Assembly (NCBI RefSeq): GCF_007301515.1
Contig: NZ_CP041666.1
Coordinates: 3,162,001-3,226,000, forward strand
DNA from: Radiobacillus deserti
GTDB taxonomy: Bacteria; Bacillota; Bacilli; Bacillales; Amphibacillaceae
Direction of reading: 5' to 3'
DNA length: 64,000 bases
The position numbers were made by a program, and so were the translations under genes. Shown one piece after another: positions 42,711 to 50,999 of this stretch. The notes under the pieces are model-generated. The model saw only the letters and a list, made by a program, of their open reading frames with translations, made no database searches and had not been told where the DNA came from. Every line of letters begins with the position of its first letter. Position 1 is the stretch's first letter.

Positions 42711-44795
42711 ATGTATAAATGGATAAAAAAACAACTTCATACTATTAAAAGTAAGCCACTTCGCATCGCTGTTATCGTTTCTATTCTGTCCATGTTTTGT
42801 GCGGTTGTCTTTGTTGTGGCCATATTTACGTATGCATACAGCTTGGGACCACCGCCCCTTACGAGTCAACAAAACACCGTCTACTACGGGGCGAACCAGA
42901 ACGTAATCGGAGAAGAACGAGGACTCCAAAGTCGCTATTGGGTAGATTTAGAGGATATTTCTAAGCATGTAGTAAAGGCCACCGTTGCAATAGAAGATCA
43001 AAATTTTTACAATCATGGTGGTTTTGACTTTAAACGAATTGCATCTGCTCTCTTTCATGATATAAAAGCAATGGCCATGGTGCAGGGTGCAAGTACGATT
43101 ACGCAGCAATACGCACGTAATCTCTTTCTGTCCCACGAGAAAACATGGACCCGAAAAATTAAAGAAGCCTTCTATACATTACGTTTAGAAATGTTTTATA
43201 CAAAAAACGAGATATTAGAAGGCTATTTAAACACGATTTATTACGGCCATGGAGCCTATGGTATCGAAGCAGCTAGTCGTTATTTTTTTGACAAATCAGC
43301 AAAAAACTTGGATTTAGCAGAAGCAGCGACTTTGGCGGGTATCCCAAAGGGTCCATCCTATTATTCCCCATTTCATGATCAAGAACGTGCAAAAAAGAGA
43401 CAGGAACTTATCCTTAAAACGATGCAGCAGCAAGGAAAAATCACGAAACATGAACAGTTTTTAGCAAGTAGCGAGAAACTCACTTTTACAAACGCAAAGG
43501 ATAGGGAAACAAAATCTATCGCACCTTATTTTCAGGATGCCGTCTTAAAGAAGCTAGCGAACATCCTACATGAGGACATAGAATCGATTCGTTCGGGAGG
43601 CTATCAAGTATACACGACATTGCATACGGACCATCAAAAAAAGCTGGAGGAATCCATACAAGAAACGATGGATCCAGAAAGTGACCTACAGGTAGGTGCC
43701 ATGTCTGTTGAACCAGAATCCGGTGCCATTACAGCGATGGTTGGAGGAAGAAGCTATGAAGAAAGCCCTTATAATAGAGCAACCATGGCGGAACGAATGC
43801 CTGGTTCTTCCTTTAAACCTTTTTTATACTATGAAGCGTTAGAGAACGGCTATACAGCTACCACTTCCTTATTAAGTAAGCCAACGACGTTCGAGCTAGC
43901 GAACGGAAAAGTATATGCTCCTAGTAACTATAATGGATATTATGCATACAAACCGATTACTCTAGCACAGGCCATTGCATTATCTGATAACATTTATGCG
44001 GTTAAAACGAATGTCGCACTAGGCCCAAAAAACCTAGTGAGAACAGCTAGAAAATTCGGTATTAAGAAAAAGCTTCCAGCCGTCCCTTCCTTAGCTTTAG
44101 GAACAGCCGTTGTTAGTGTCGAGGACATGGTGGGCGGTTATAGCATGATCGCAAATGGCGGTAAAAGGGTAGAGCCTTATTTAATAGAAAAAGTAACCGA
44201 TTCAAAAGGGAATATTCTGTTTGAACATGATCAATCGGATAATGAACAAGTATTAGATGAGAAAAAAACGTTCATTCTAAGTCAGTTAATGACCGGCATG
44301 TTCGACGAATCATTGAATGGGTATATGCGGGTAACTGGTGCCTCCATTGCTGATGAGCTTTCCCACAAATTCGCAGGCAAATCAGGAACAACTAATACAG
44401 ATAGCTGGATGGTCGGGTTTAGTCCAAAGCTCGTGACGGGGGTTTGGACAGGCTATGATCAAAATCAGCAAATGAATAAAGTAGATGAGCATCAATACGC
44501 GAAGGACATTTGGGCATCGTTCATGAACAAAGCACATGAGGGAGAAAAAGACGTCCGATTTGAACAGCCCAAAGGTGTCGTAGGTGTGTATGTAGACCCA
44601 GTCACAGGGGAAAAAGCAACTCCATACTGTGCTGAGCGAAGGATGATGTATTTCGAAAAAGGAACGGAACCAACCACCTTCTGTTCGTTACACTATCCAC
44701 ATGCTCAAGAGAAAGAGGAGGACACTCCTAAGGAACAAGAAAAGAAAAAAAGCGGTTGGAAAAAGTGGTTGGATTGGTTACCATTTGGACAATAA
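42711..44795 (+). CDS. pbpG: Class A penicillin-binding protein, PBP1A/PbpG family
   Basis: Bifunctional peptidoglycan synthase. One membrane anchor (about 19-42), the transglycosylase domain with Glu95 in AIEDQNFYNHGG and GASTITQQYARNL, and the transpeptidase domain with Ser366 (SSFK), SDN at about 425 and KSGT near 559. A Lys-rich tail ends the 694 residues. In B. subtilis the gene at this position (ywhE/pbpG) acts in sporulation. ATG at 42711 follows AAGGTGATC. A Spo0A-box-like TTTGTCGAA lies at 42591-42599. Confidence 0.93.
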   Translation: MYKWIKKQLHTIKSKPLRIAVIVSILSMFCAVVFVVAIFTYAYSLGPPPLTSQQNTVYYGANQNVIGEERGLQSRYWVDLEDISKHVVKATVAIEDQNFYNHGGFDFKRIASALFHDIKAMAMVQGASTITQQYARNLFLSHEKTWTRKIKEAFYTLRLEMFYTKNEILEGYLNTIYYGHGAYGIEAASRYFFDKSAKNLDLAEAATLAGIPKGPSYYSPFHDQERAKKRQELILKTMQQQGKITKHEQFLASSEKLTFTNAKDRETKSIAPYFQDAVLKKLANILHEDIESIRSGGYQVYTTLHTDHQKKLEESIQETMDPESDLQVGAMSVEPESGAITAMVGGRSYEESPYNRATMAERMPGSSFKPFLYYEALENGYTATTSLLSKPTTFELANGKVYAPSNYNGYYAYKPITLAQAIALSDNIYAVKTNVALGPKNLVRTARKFGIKKKLPAVPSLALGTAVVSVEDMVGGYSMIANGGKRVEPYLIEKVTDSKGNILFEHDQSDNEQVLDEKKTFILSQLMTGMFDESLNGYMRVTGASIADELSHKFAGKSGTTNTDSWMVGFSPKLVTGVWTGYDQNQQMNKVDEHQYAKDIWASFMNKAHEGEKDVRFEQPKGVVGVYVDPVTGEKATPYCAERRMMYFEKGTEPTTFCSLHYPHAQEKEEDTPKEQEKKKSGWKKWLDWLPFGQ

Positions 44796-44807
44796 ATGAT
44801 GTAGAAT

Positions 44808-44843
44808 AAGAAAAAGGCCGGATGAGCTCCGGCCTTTTTCTTT
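44808..44843 (+). terminator. Terminator of pbpG
   Basis: A 15-bp perfect stem, AAGAAAAAGGCCGGA with its complement, and a 5-base loop, 12 bases after the stop, with T residues on the 3' arm. Confidence 0.88.
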
Positions 44844-44947
44844 GTCCTAGTAAATACATGACGAACCATGTGCTTTAATTTTACAAAGTTCATAAGGAAA
44901 CCACAACATTTTAAGAAAACGTTCACTTTTCGTTCACATTTTAGACA

Positions 44948-45472
44948 TTACTTTGCGAATGCCTGTTTCAGCTCATCCGAAGAGTTTTCCCAAAGCTCCG
45001 GATTAAACTCTTTTAAAAAGTTTCCTAGTAATTGTCTAGAGTGCTTATCCATATGATCGACAATCACTTTCCCTTTTAATGATTTATCCATATGATTCAC
45101 ATGCTCTGGCATAGATTTATAAGCGCGTTTGATCGAACGATCCACAACAATCTCACTTGCAGCTACTCCATAGTAATAGCCGCCTTGCTGCCCCTTCTCA
45201 ACTGTTACCCAAGCAATCCAATATAACTTCCCATTTGGTACTACAGATCTATCTGGTAAGAACTTGACTCTTCTCTCTACATCACTTCTTGCATGCATCG
45301 CTCCCATATCAACATATGCTTTGTCCTCGTTCGGATCTACAATGACAGAGGACATATTCTCAAGGGTAATTGCTCCAATCCCATATCCACCATGACCATC
45401 GGTCGAATCATTTTTCATAATGGTAAAGGAATTTGACTTTTTCTTGTTAGAAGATTGGTCAGAACTCATCAT
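44948..45472 (-). CDS. ywhD: YwhD family protein
   Basis: A 174-residue Bacillaceae protein of unknown function, recognised by FTIMKNDSTDGHGGYGIGAI, the DMGAMHARSDVERRVKF block and its position beside pbpG and ywhB. ATG at 45470-45472 directly followed by a second ATG, which has the better spacing from AAGGAGG. Soluble, no signal peptide. Confidence 0.88.
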   Translation of the reverse strand: MMSSDQSSNKKKSNSFTIMKNDSTDGHGGYGIGAITLENMSSVIVDPNEDKAYVDMGAMHARSDVERRVKFLPDRSVVPNGKLYWIAWVTVEKGQQGGYYYGVAASEIVVDRSIKRAYKSMPEHVNHMDKSLKGKVIVDHMDKHSRQLLGNFLKEFNPELWENSSDELKQAFAK

Positions 45473-45604
45473 TGGCCTCCTTCGTCATCTCATTTGTCCT
45501 TATTGTAGCATCTTCTATTTTTGATTTCATCTTCTAGAAAAAGCAGGGAAAACTAAATAAGAAATCGATTATGATATCGAAACTAAAATAAAGGAGTGTC
45601 TCTA

Positions 45605-45787
45605 TTGCCATACGTAACCGTTAAAATGCTTGAGGGACGTACTGACGAGCAAAAAAAGAACCTAGTAGAAAAAGTAACAGATGCTGTTGTGGAAACGACT
45701 GGTGCAAACAAAGAAAAAGTAGTTGTCTTTATTGAGGAAATGAGTAAGAACGACTACGGCGTTGCTGGTAAACGTTTAGTTGATTAA
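45605..45787 (+). CDS. ywhB: 4-oxalocrotonate tautomerase family protein
   Basis: Small tautomerase of 60 residues that works as a hexamer, using the amino-terminal proline exposed after Met removal. The start is therefore the TTG at 45605-45607 (TTG CCA TAC), eight bases after AAGGAG; a GTG three codons earlier would bury the proline. VTVKMLEGRTDEQKKNLVEK and VVVFIEEM match B. subtilis YwhB. The physiological substrate is unknown. Confidence 0.93.
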   Translation: MPYVTVKMLEGRTDEQKKNLVEKVTDAVVETTGANKEKVVVFIEEMSKNDYGVAGKRLVD

Positions 45788-45982
45788 TTTCCCACTTTAT
45801 GCATTCATAATCCTCTAGAGTAGTATGTTTATGAGTACTCTAGAGGTATTTTGATTAATACGGAGAGGACTAGCTTGTTCCACGTTAGACCTTATCTCCT
45901 AAAACATTACTTCACACCGAGCAAATTTCTTTGCACAAATAGTAATAGACTTATTACAAACAGGTAATAAGGAGTTCACATA

Positions 45983-46255
45983 ATGAAAAGAATCACTTCG
46001 TCTATTTGGGAGCCGCAAAAAAAGACGAGCGTTTTGTGTCCAAGTATATGCGATTTGGCTATTGGTTCATGGCTGTTATCTATTTCATCATTATGTGGCT
46101 ATCTATCGTTCATGTCTTTCCTCTCTCCAAAAGCAATTCCAGGATTTATCCTAGCTGCAATCTTTTATCCGGTTATCTTCCAATTTATTCAAAGTCAAAA
46201 AAGGCAATCCAATGACACTGCAGTCCAAGAGATTCGCCTAATAATATTTTCATAG
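45983..46255 (+). CDS. Small hypothetical membrane protein, possibly frameshifted
   Basis: A 90-codon open frame begins at an ATG behind AATAAGGAG. Its C-terminal part (KAIPGFILAAIFYPVIFQF, then a charged tail) looks like a membrane protein. Between about 46015 and 46120 the second frame reads more naturally (KKDERFVSKYMRFGYWFMAV). The switch falls at a run of seven A at 46017-46023 and would need a compensating shift near 46120. Either an indel pair has scrambled the middle, or the plain 90-residue product is made. No family recognised. Confidence 0.4.
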   Translation: MKRITSSIWEPQKKTSVLCPSICDLAIGSWLLSISSLCGYLSFMSFLSPKAIPGFILAAIFYPVIFQFIQSQKRQSNDTAVQEIRLIIFS

Positions 46256-46369
46256 AAAAATACGGTTCTTTGACCGCAGTCAAAATATAGGCTGGCTTTT
46301 TCTTCAAAATAGACCATCCATTTATCTGGAGACACTAGGTCTGCCAATACGTATCTTTTAAAAGCCTGA

Positions 46370-46513
46370 GGAACTCCTAGTATCCCTTTTCCGTCAAAAG
46401 CACAGGAGCATTACGAACTAGTGTTATTTCAGCTACCGCCAACTGTAAAACCATTTCCCATCATTCATGATGGCGCATACTTTTTACCTAGTATGGATTG
46501 GTTGTACTCTTGA
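46370..46513 (+). pseudogene. Possible gene remnant (C-terminal fragment)
   Basis: 47 codons, open from a TGA at 46367-46369 to a TGA at 46511-46513, with no start codon and no ribosome site. The translation is protein-like (LPPTVKPFPIIHDGAYFLPS near the end). Out-of-frame sequence just upstream also looks coding. This suggests the end of a decayed gene; the family is not recognised. The gap 46256-46605 holds nothing else I can identify. Confidence 0.3.
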
Positions 46514-46605
46514 AGGAACAAGCCTCTCTTCTAGAGCTGATCAATGTTCACTATCAGACTAAAAAACATAGGATTAGTTATACTGAGGAAAGAGGAGGGT
46601 TTAAT

Positions 46606-46809
46606 ATGAGAATTAACATTAAGACAAGATTTCTGCGCATTATTCTTATGGTCACCATTTATACAGTATGGCTCCTAACCATGAAGGAACCGGTTTGGAA
46701 ATCAAGACCAGGTATTTTTTATTTCACCTCGATTATGGCTGTTATTTACATTGCTTTCCAAATCGGATTAATTTGGAAAGCAAAAAGAGAAAACCACACA
46801 TCTTCGTAG
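46606..46809 (+). CDS. Small hypothetical membrane protein
   Basis: 67 residues: a basic start (MRINIKTRFLRI), two hydrophobic helices (about 9-25 and 40-58) separated by a charged loop, and a Lys/Arg-rich end. ATG at 46606 follows AGAGGAGG, a strong site; the frame opens upstream at 46498 but without support. No family recognised. It precedes the aromatic-acid-exporter-like gene by 70 bases and could be cotranscribed with it. Confidence 0.65.
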   Translation: MRINIKTRFLRIILMVTIYTVWLLTMKEPVWKSRPGIFYFTSIMAVIYIAFQIGLIWKAKRENHTSS

Positions 46810-46879
46810 AACCGGTATGATGAAGGGCTAGATTTTTGTATAATGAAGGGAGAAATTACGTAGTAAAGGTGTCTTGGTT

Positions 46880-47902
46880 ATGAAACGATTTCGGTTTATA
46901 GGTGGAAGAATCGGAAAAACTGGCCTCGCCGTCTTTCTCACTTCATTTATTTGTATGAGTCTAGGCTGGCCTCCTGTTTTTGCTGTCATTACTGCCATTG
47001 TTACTATTGAACCAACAGTGTCTGACTCTATAAGAAAAGGAATTATTCGTTTTCCAGCTTCTGCGATTGGATCTGCTTATGCTGTACTCTTTATTTATTT
47101 GTTTAAAGATTCTCCTATCACTTATACGGCTGCTGCAGTATTAACGATTATAACTTGCTTTAAATTAAAGCTTCGCGATGGGTTACTCGTGGCTACCTTG
47201 ACCTCGGTTGCAATGGTCGAAGTCATTCATAGTCACTTTTTTATCTCTTTTCTGATACGGTTGGGTACGACATCGATTGGACTTGTTGTGTCTACGCTGG
47301 TAAACTTTCTAGTTTTACCTCCAAACTATACGAATAAAATCCATTCCAATATTAAAGAGTTAGTTTCAGAGACCGCTTCCGCAATAGAATGTGTCGTAGA
47401 AGAGTTGATCTTGAAAAAAAACGATTTAGATGCGAGAAAAAGAAGCTCATTTGCAAAGGTACGGGAAAAGCTCCATAAAACGGAATTGTTATCCAAATTT
47501 CAACAGGAAGAAAGTAAATATCATCCACTTGATAAAGGTGGAAAAGACTTATTTGAAGCAGAGCTTAAACAGCTTTCCACCTTACGGCTCATCCATTATC
47601 ATTTAGGCAATCTCATGAACACACCATTACCTGGTGGAAGATGGTCAGAAACAGAGTTAAACACCATACGCAATGCCGTAAAAGCTTTAACAGAGGAGCT
47701 TAAACAACCAACAAACTTTCAAATTAGAGAACACCGAAATCAAATAAAACAAGTCATGAAGCAATTTTGGAAAGCAAGTGAACAAGGAGGCTCGGACTCA
47801 TTAGAGGAAGACACGTATTTTTCATCCGAAATCATTATTTTATATGAGCTATTATCGATTTTTTCATTAACAGAGAGTCTATTAAAGGAATGGGAAGTCT
47901 AG
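46880..47902 (+). CDS. FUSC/aromatic acid exporter family protein
   Basis: 340 residues. The N-terminal 135 form about five membrane helices (FLTSFICMSLGWPPVFAVIT onward) as in the ArAE_1 family. The C-terminal 200 are cytoplasmic, helical and charged. The ATG at 46880-46882 is eight bases after AAAGGTG; a TTG two codons earlier is too close to that site. Transport of aromatic acids is known for distant relatives only. It ends in a terminator shared with ywgA. Confidence 0.8.
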   Translation: MKRFRFIGGRIGKTGLAVFLTSFICMSLGWPPVFAVITAIVTIEPTVSDSIRKGIIRFPASAIGSAYAVLFIYLFKDSPITYTAAAVLTIITCFKLKLRDGLLVATLTSVAMVEVIHSHFFISFLIRLGTTSIGLVVSTLVNFLVLPPNYTNKIHSNIKELVSETASAIECVVEELILKKNDLDARKRSSFAKVREKLHKTELLSKFQQEESKYHPLDKGGKDLFEAELKQLSTLRLIHYHLGNLMNTPLPGGRWSETELNTIRNAVKALTEELKQPTNFQIREHRNQIKQVMKQFWKASEQGGSDSLEEDTYFSSEIIILYELLSIFSLTESLLKEWEV

Positions 47903-47908
47903 TATAGG

Positions 47909-47943
47909 AAAACAGCCTGCATAATTTTGTTTGCAGGCTGTTT
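47909..47943. terminator. Bidirectional terminator between exporter and ywgA
   Basis: An 11-bp stem, AAACAGCCTGC with its complement, with A/T-rich flanks. It serves both converging genes. Confidence 0.8.
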
Positions 47944-47947
47944 ATCT

Positions 47948-48454
47948 TTAATGAGTTACTAGTTTACTCATCTCTTCAATGAATGACCAAGCTTCCTTAA
48001 AGTCATCCTCAGTAAAGTTCTGTTTTCGTTTCACTACCTGTACCTTCTCTTCTACTTCCTCTTTTGATAGATGGTCAAAATATAGAATAGTAGATACAAG
48101 TTCTAGAAATCTAGAACTTTTTTCTTTCATTTGTGTCACCATATTTTCCAAAGGTGGTAGCTCTATATTGAATTGCTCCAAAAAGGATTGACCTTGCTCG
48201 GTCACTTTATAACGATATTGATAATAATTGCTTTTTTTCTCTTTCGTTTCCGAAAGAAATCCGAGGTTACAAAGCTCTTCAATACGTAATGTTAATTCTT
48301 CAGAATACGGTCCGTAAAAGTGAAACTCATACTTCTCTTCAAATGGAATCTGATTTTTTTTGAGAATATAAATCATTTTTTGCAGTTTTTTACGCCCTAC
48401 TAATTCGTCCGATACAGAAAAAAACTGGATTAACTTTGCGTGATTTTCAAGCAC
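47948..48454 (-). CDS. ywgA: YwgA family protein
   Basis: A 168-residue protein of the YwgA family, predicted winged-helix-like at the N-terminus (AKLIQFFSVSDELVGRKKLQKMIYILKK) and helical after that. Function unknown. GTG at 48452-48454 behind AAGGAGAGGG. It lies 14 bases downstream of ywfO and is probably in its operon. Confidence 0.85.
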   Translation of the reverse strand: MLENHAKLIQFFSVSDELVGRKKLQKMIYILKKNQIPFEEKYEFHFYGPYSEELTLRIEELCNLGFLSETKEKKSNYYQYRYKVTEQGQSFLEQFNIELPPLENMVTQMKEKSSRFLELVSTILYFDHLSKEEVEEKVQVVKRKQNFTEDDFKEAWSFIEEMSKLVTH

Positions 48455-48468
48455 GATAAACCCTCTCC

Positions 48469-49767
48469 TTATCCAAACAGTATTTCAAAAATCCGTGTCT
48501 TCCCCTGATGATCATCTGAAATTTTATCTAACAAATCTAATGGAAAATAAAGCTTATGATCTGTTCTTTTTTTACCAGAAATGGATTCAACGATATCCGA
48601 TTGACGAGATAACTCCTTCAGTTCGTTGTTTTTTGGCAACAACAAATGAATCGGGAGGCGTTCCTCTTCCTCTCCTGGTCGATAAAAGTCATACGGTAAG
48701 TCAGACGAGGAATCCACAACTAAATAATAATCGGGATCTATCTCTACTTCTTTAAACAAAGAAAAAAGCTCCATCCATTCGTTCATTTGCAAATTAGGGT
48801 TAAACTCGATGTATTTAAATAGGCGACGGTTCATAAACCGATCACATAAATCCTTTAAAATGTTGTCATTCTCTCGCTGCCACATATGGAAGTAATAGAG
48901 TGCAATGGATTCATCTAGCTCTATGTACTCTTCCAGCTCCACTTCTCCTGAAAAGAAAGAGAGGAAATGGGTTGGCTCTAAAGCAAACTGATAGCCTTCC
49001 TCATATAAGTGCTTGGCACGATGCAATATTTTCGATAGTATAACTTCCGCACTACGCGTAACAGGGTGAAAGTACACCTGCCAATACATTTGATAGCGAC
49101 TCATAATGTAGTCTTCTACCGCATGCATACCAGTCTCTTTGATTACAACTTGATCTTCCATTGGCCTCATCACTCTAAGAATACGTTCCATATCAAAATG
49201 ACCGTAGCTTACGCCAGTGAAATATGCGTCCCTCTGTAAATAATCCATACGATCTGCATCTATTTGACTGGAAATGAGACTTACAACAAGCTTGTCCTCA
49301 TATGTTTTGTTGATAACATCAGCCACTTGTTGAGGGAAATCTGGCTCCACACGCTTTAAAATGGCATTCACTTCTGTTTTGCCAAGAATAATTTTCCTTG
49401 TAAAATCTTCATGGTCTAATCTAAACACCTTTTCAAAGGAATGAGAAAAGGGACCGTGGCCTAGATCATGAAGTAGCGCCGCACAAAGACATAAAATTCT
49501 TTCCGCTGGATTCCAATTCGGTCGTCCTTCAAAATTTTGAATAATGCGTCGTACAATCTCATATACACCTAGTGAATGATTGAAACGGCTATGCTCTGCC
49601 CCATGAAAGGTAAGGTGCGTTGTACCTAACTGTTTAATTCGTCTTAGTCTTTGAAACTCTTTTGCACCTATCAGATCCCAAATAACACGATCCTTCACAT
49701 GAATATAGCGATGAACGGGGTCTTTAAACACTTTTTCTTCATGTAATTGTTCCGTTTTATAAGACAT
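48469..49767 (-). CDS. ywfO: HD-domain phosphohydrolase (YwfO, dNTPase-like)
   Basis: 432 residues. The metal-binding HD residues are in RFNHSLGVYE, LLHDLGHGPFSHSFE and SSQIDADRMDYL, as in the dGTPase/SAMHD1-like family; B. subtilis YwfO hydrolyses dNTPs. ATG at 49765-49767 behind GAGAGGAAAAG. Divergent from lipL. Confidence 0.9.
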   Translation of the reverse strand: MSYKTEQLHEEKVFKDPVHRYIHVKDRVIWDLIGAKEFQRLRRIKQLGTTHLTFHGAEHSRFNHSLGVYEIVRRIIQNFEGRPNWNPAERILCLCAALLHDLGHGPFSHSFEKVFRLDHEDFTRKIILGKTEVNAILKRVEPDFPQQVADVINKTYEDKLVVSLISSQIDADRMDYLQRDAYFTGVSYGHFDMERILRVMRPMEDQVVIKETGMHAVEDYIMSRYQMYWQVYFHPVTRSAEVILSKILHRAKHLYEEGYQFALEPTHFLSFFSGEVELEEYIELDESIALYYFHMWQRENDNILKDLCDRFMNRRLFKYIEFNPNLQMNEWMELFSLFKEVEIDPDYYLVVDSSSDLPYDFYRPGEEEERLPIHLLLPKNNELKELSRQSDIVESISGKKRTDHKLYFPLDLLDKISDDHQGKTRIFEILFG

Positions 49768-49908
49768 GCGCTTTTCCTCTCTATTACCTAGTATGTAATC
49801 AAGTCGACAAATTCGGCTAACCGACAGCTTTATTAGACAATTTAGTTTCTATTATATAATACTTCCCATTATACCTAAATGGATTTCTCAGAAAAAGTAG
49901 GACTTTGC

Positions 49909-49914
49909 TATAAT
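49909..49914 (+). promoter_or_regulatory. Extended -10 promoter of lipL
   Basis: TATAAT preceded by TTTGC gives an extended -10 (TGC TATAAT), 80 bases ahead of lipL. No good -35 hexamer is present at the right distance. Confidence 0.5.
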
Positions 49915-49993
49915 AATATGGAGAATGAAAAACAACCCTATCGTATAGCGTAATAGATTCTATCTATATCTGGAGCAAAAGGAGATATACACC

Positions 49994-50857
49994 ATGACCG
50001 ATTGGAAAACTTTTTTTAACGCTTCTGCGTTTCGACTCATAGATCAAAGTGCATTAAATCCGAATTTTAAAGCACTTCACTCTTTTGCAGTGGATGATGC
50101 GTTAGCAATCTCTATCAGTAATCAAACATCCCATCCTGCTGCACGTTTATGGGTCCATGATCAAACAATTGTACTAGGAATACCGGATGCCCGCTTACCT
50201 TATGTAAAGGAAGCAACGGATTGGTTAAGAAGCAAGGAATATGATGTAGTGGTGCGTAATTCAGGAGGCCTAGCAGTTGTATTAGATCGTGGAGTACTAA
50301 ATGTATCGTTATTAATACCTGATGCTAAGGCTGTCAGTATCCACGATGGCTATGAAGCGATGGTTTCCTTTATCCAAGCGATGTTCCAAGACCTCACTAC
50401 AAATATAGAAGCATTTGAAGTGGTCGGGTCCTATTGTCCCGGTGACTATGACCTTAGTATTGGCGGGAAAAAGTTCGCAGGCATTTCGCAACGGAGAGTC
50501 AAGAACGGGACTGCTGTTCAAATATATTTGTGTGTGGAAGGAGACGGAAAAGCACGCGCTGAACTAATCCGACAGTTTTATGCAATTGGTTTACAAGGGG
50601 AAAAAGGAAAATTCTCGTACCCAGATGTTGATCCTGACACGATGGCATCTTTGCAACAATTACTTCAGAAGTCTGTTACAGTAGGGGAAGTCAAGAGACG
50701 ACTCATTCAAACACTAGACCAACTACAAGTACCGATTGAGTCTGACAAATTACGAACAGATGAAATGGAATCGTACAAGCAGCGATTAGAGCAAATGAAG
50801 GATCGCAATAGAAAAATATTCGATTGGTTTCGAGATGAAGATTATGAAGGGGGATAA
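49994..50857 (+). CDS. lipL: Octanoyl-[GcvH]:protein N-octanoyltransferase
   Basis: Moves octanoate from GcvH to the E2 subunits of lipoate-dependent enzymes. The LplA/LipB fold shows VVRNSGGLAVVLD and the nucleophile Cys148 in VGSYCPGDYDL, followed by GGKKFAGISQRR. 287 residues, with ATG at 49994 behind AAAAGGAG. Same location as B. subtilis ywfL, upstream of pta. Confidence 0.93.
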   Translation: MTDWKTFFNASAFRLIDQSALNPNFKALHSFAVDDALAISISNQTSHPAARLWVHDQTIVLGIPDARLPYVKEATDWLRSKEYDVVVRNSGGLAVVLDRGVLNVSLLIPDAKAVSIHDGYEAMVSFIQAMFQDLTTNIEAFEVVGSYCPGDYDLSIGGKKFAGISQRRVKNGTAVQIYLCVEGDGKARAELIRQFYAIGLQGEKGKFSYPDVDPDTMASLQQLLQKSVTVGEVKRRLIQTLDQLQVPIESDKLRTDEMESYKQRLEQMKDRNRKIFDWFRDEDYEGG

Positions 50858-50887
50858 TATGAGCGATTTTTAATAAAACGCTCATAT
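50857..50887 (+). terminator. Stem-loop after lipL
   Basis: A perfect 9-bp inverted repeat, ATATGAGCG with its complement, starts at the last base of the lipL stop. Its right arm is also the first unit of the 20-nt array. Confidence 0.5.
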
Positions 50888-50990
50888 CTAGCCTTTAAGC
50901 GCCGATATAATTTTAAACGCTGATATATCGAAAAAATCGCTGTTATCCTGATTTTTTCGCTGAAATCAGAAAAAAATCGCTGATAAATAT
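50879..50990. repeat. Periodic CGCTGATA array, six units of about 20 nt
   Basis: Variants of CGCTGATAT begin at 50879, 50900, 50918, 50938, 50958 and 50978, with spacings 21, 18, 20, 20 and 20. Between units, CGAAAAAATC (50929-50938) pairs with GATTTTTTCG (50950-50959), and CTGATTT pairs with AAATCAG, so nested hairpins form. It fills the space between lipL and menC and may end both convergent transcripts. Confidence 0.7.
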
Positions 50991-50999
50991 AAGGGCCAA

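Noticed and set aside
50879..50990. Possible CRISPR array
   Set aside because: Units are only about 9 bases of variable match with 20-nt period, and no cas genes are present.
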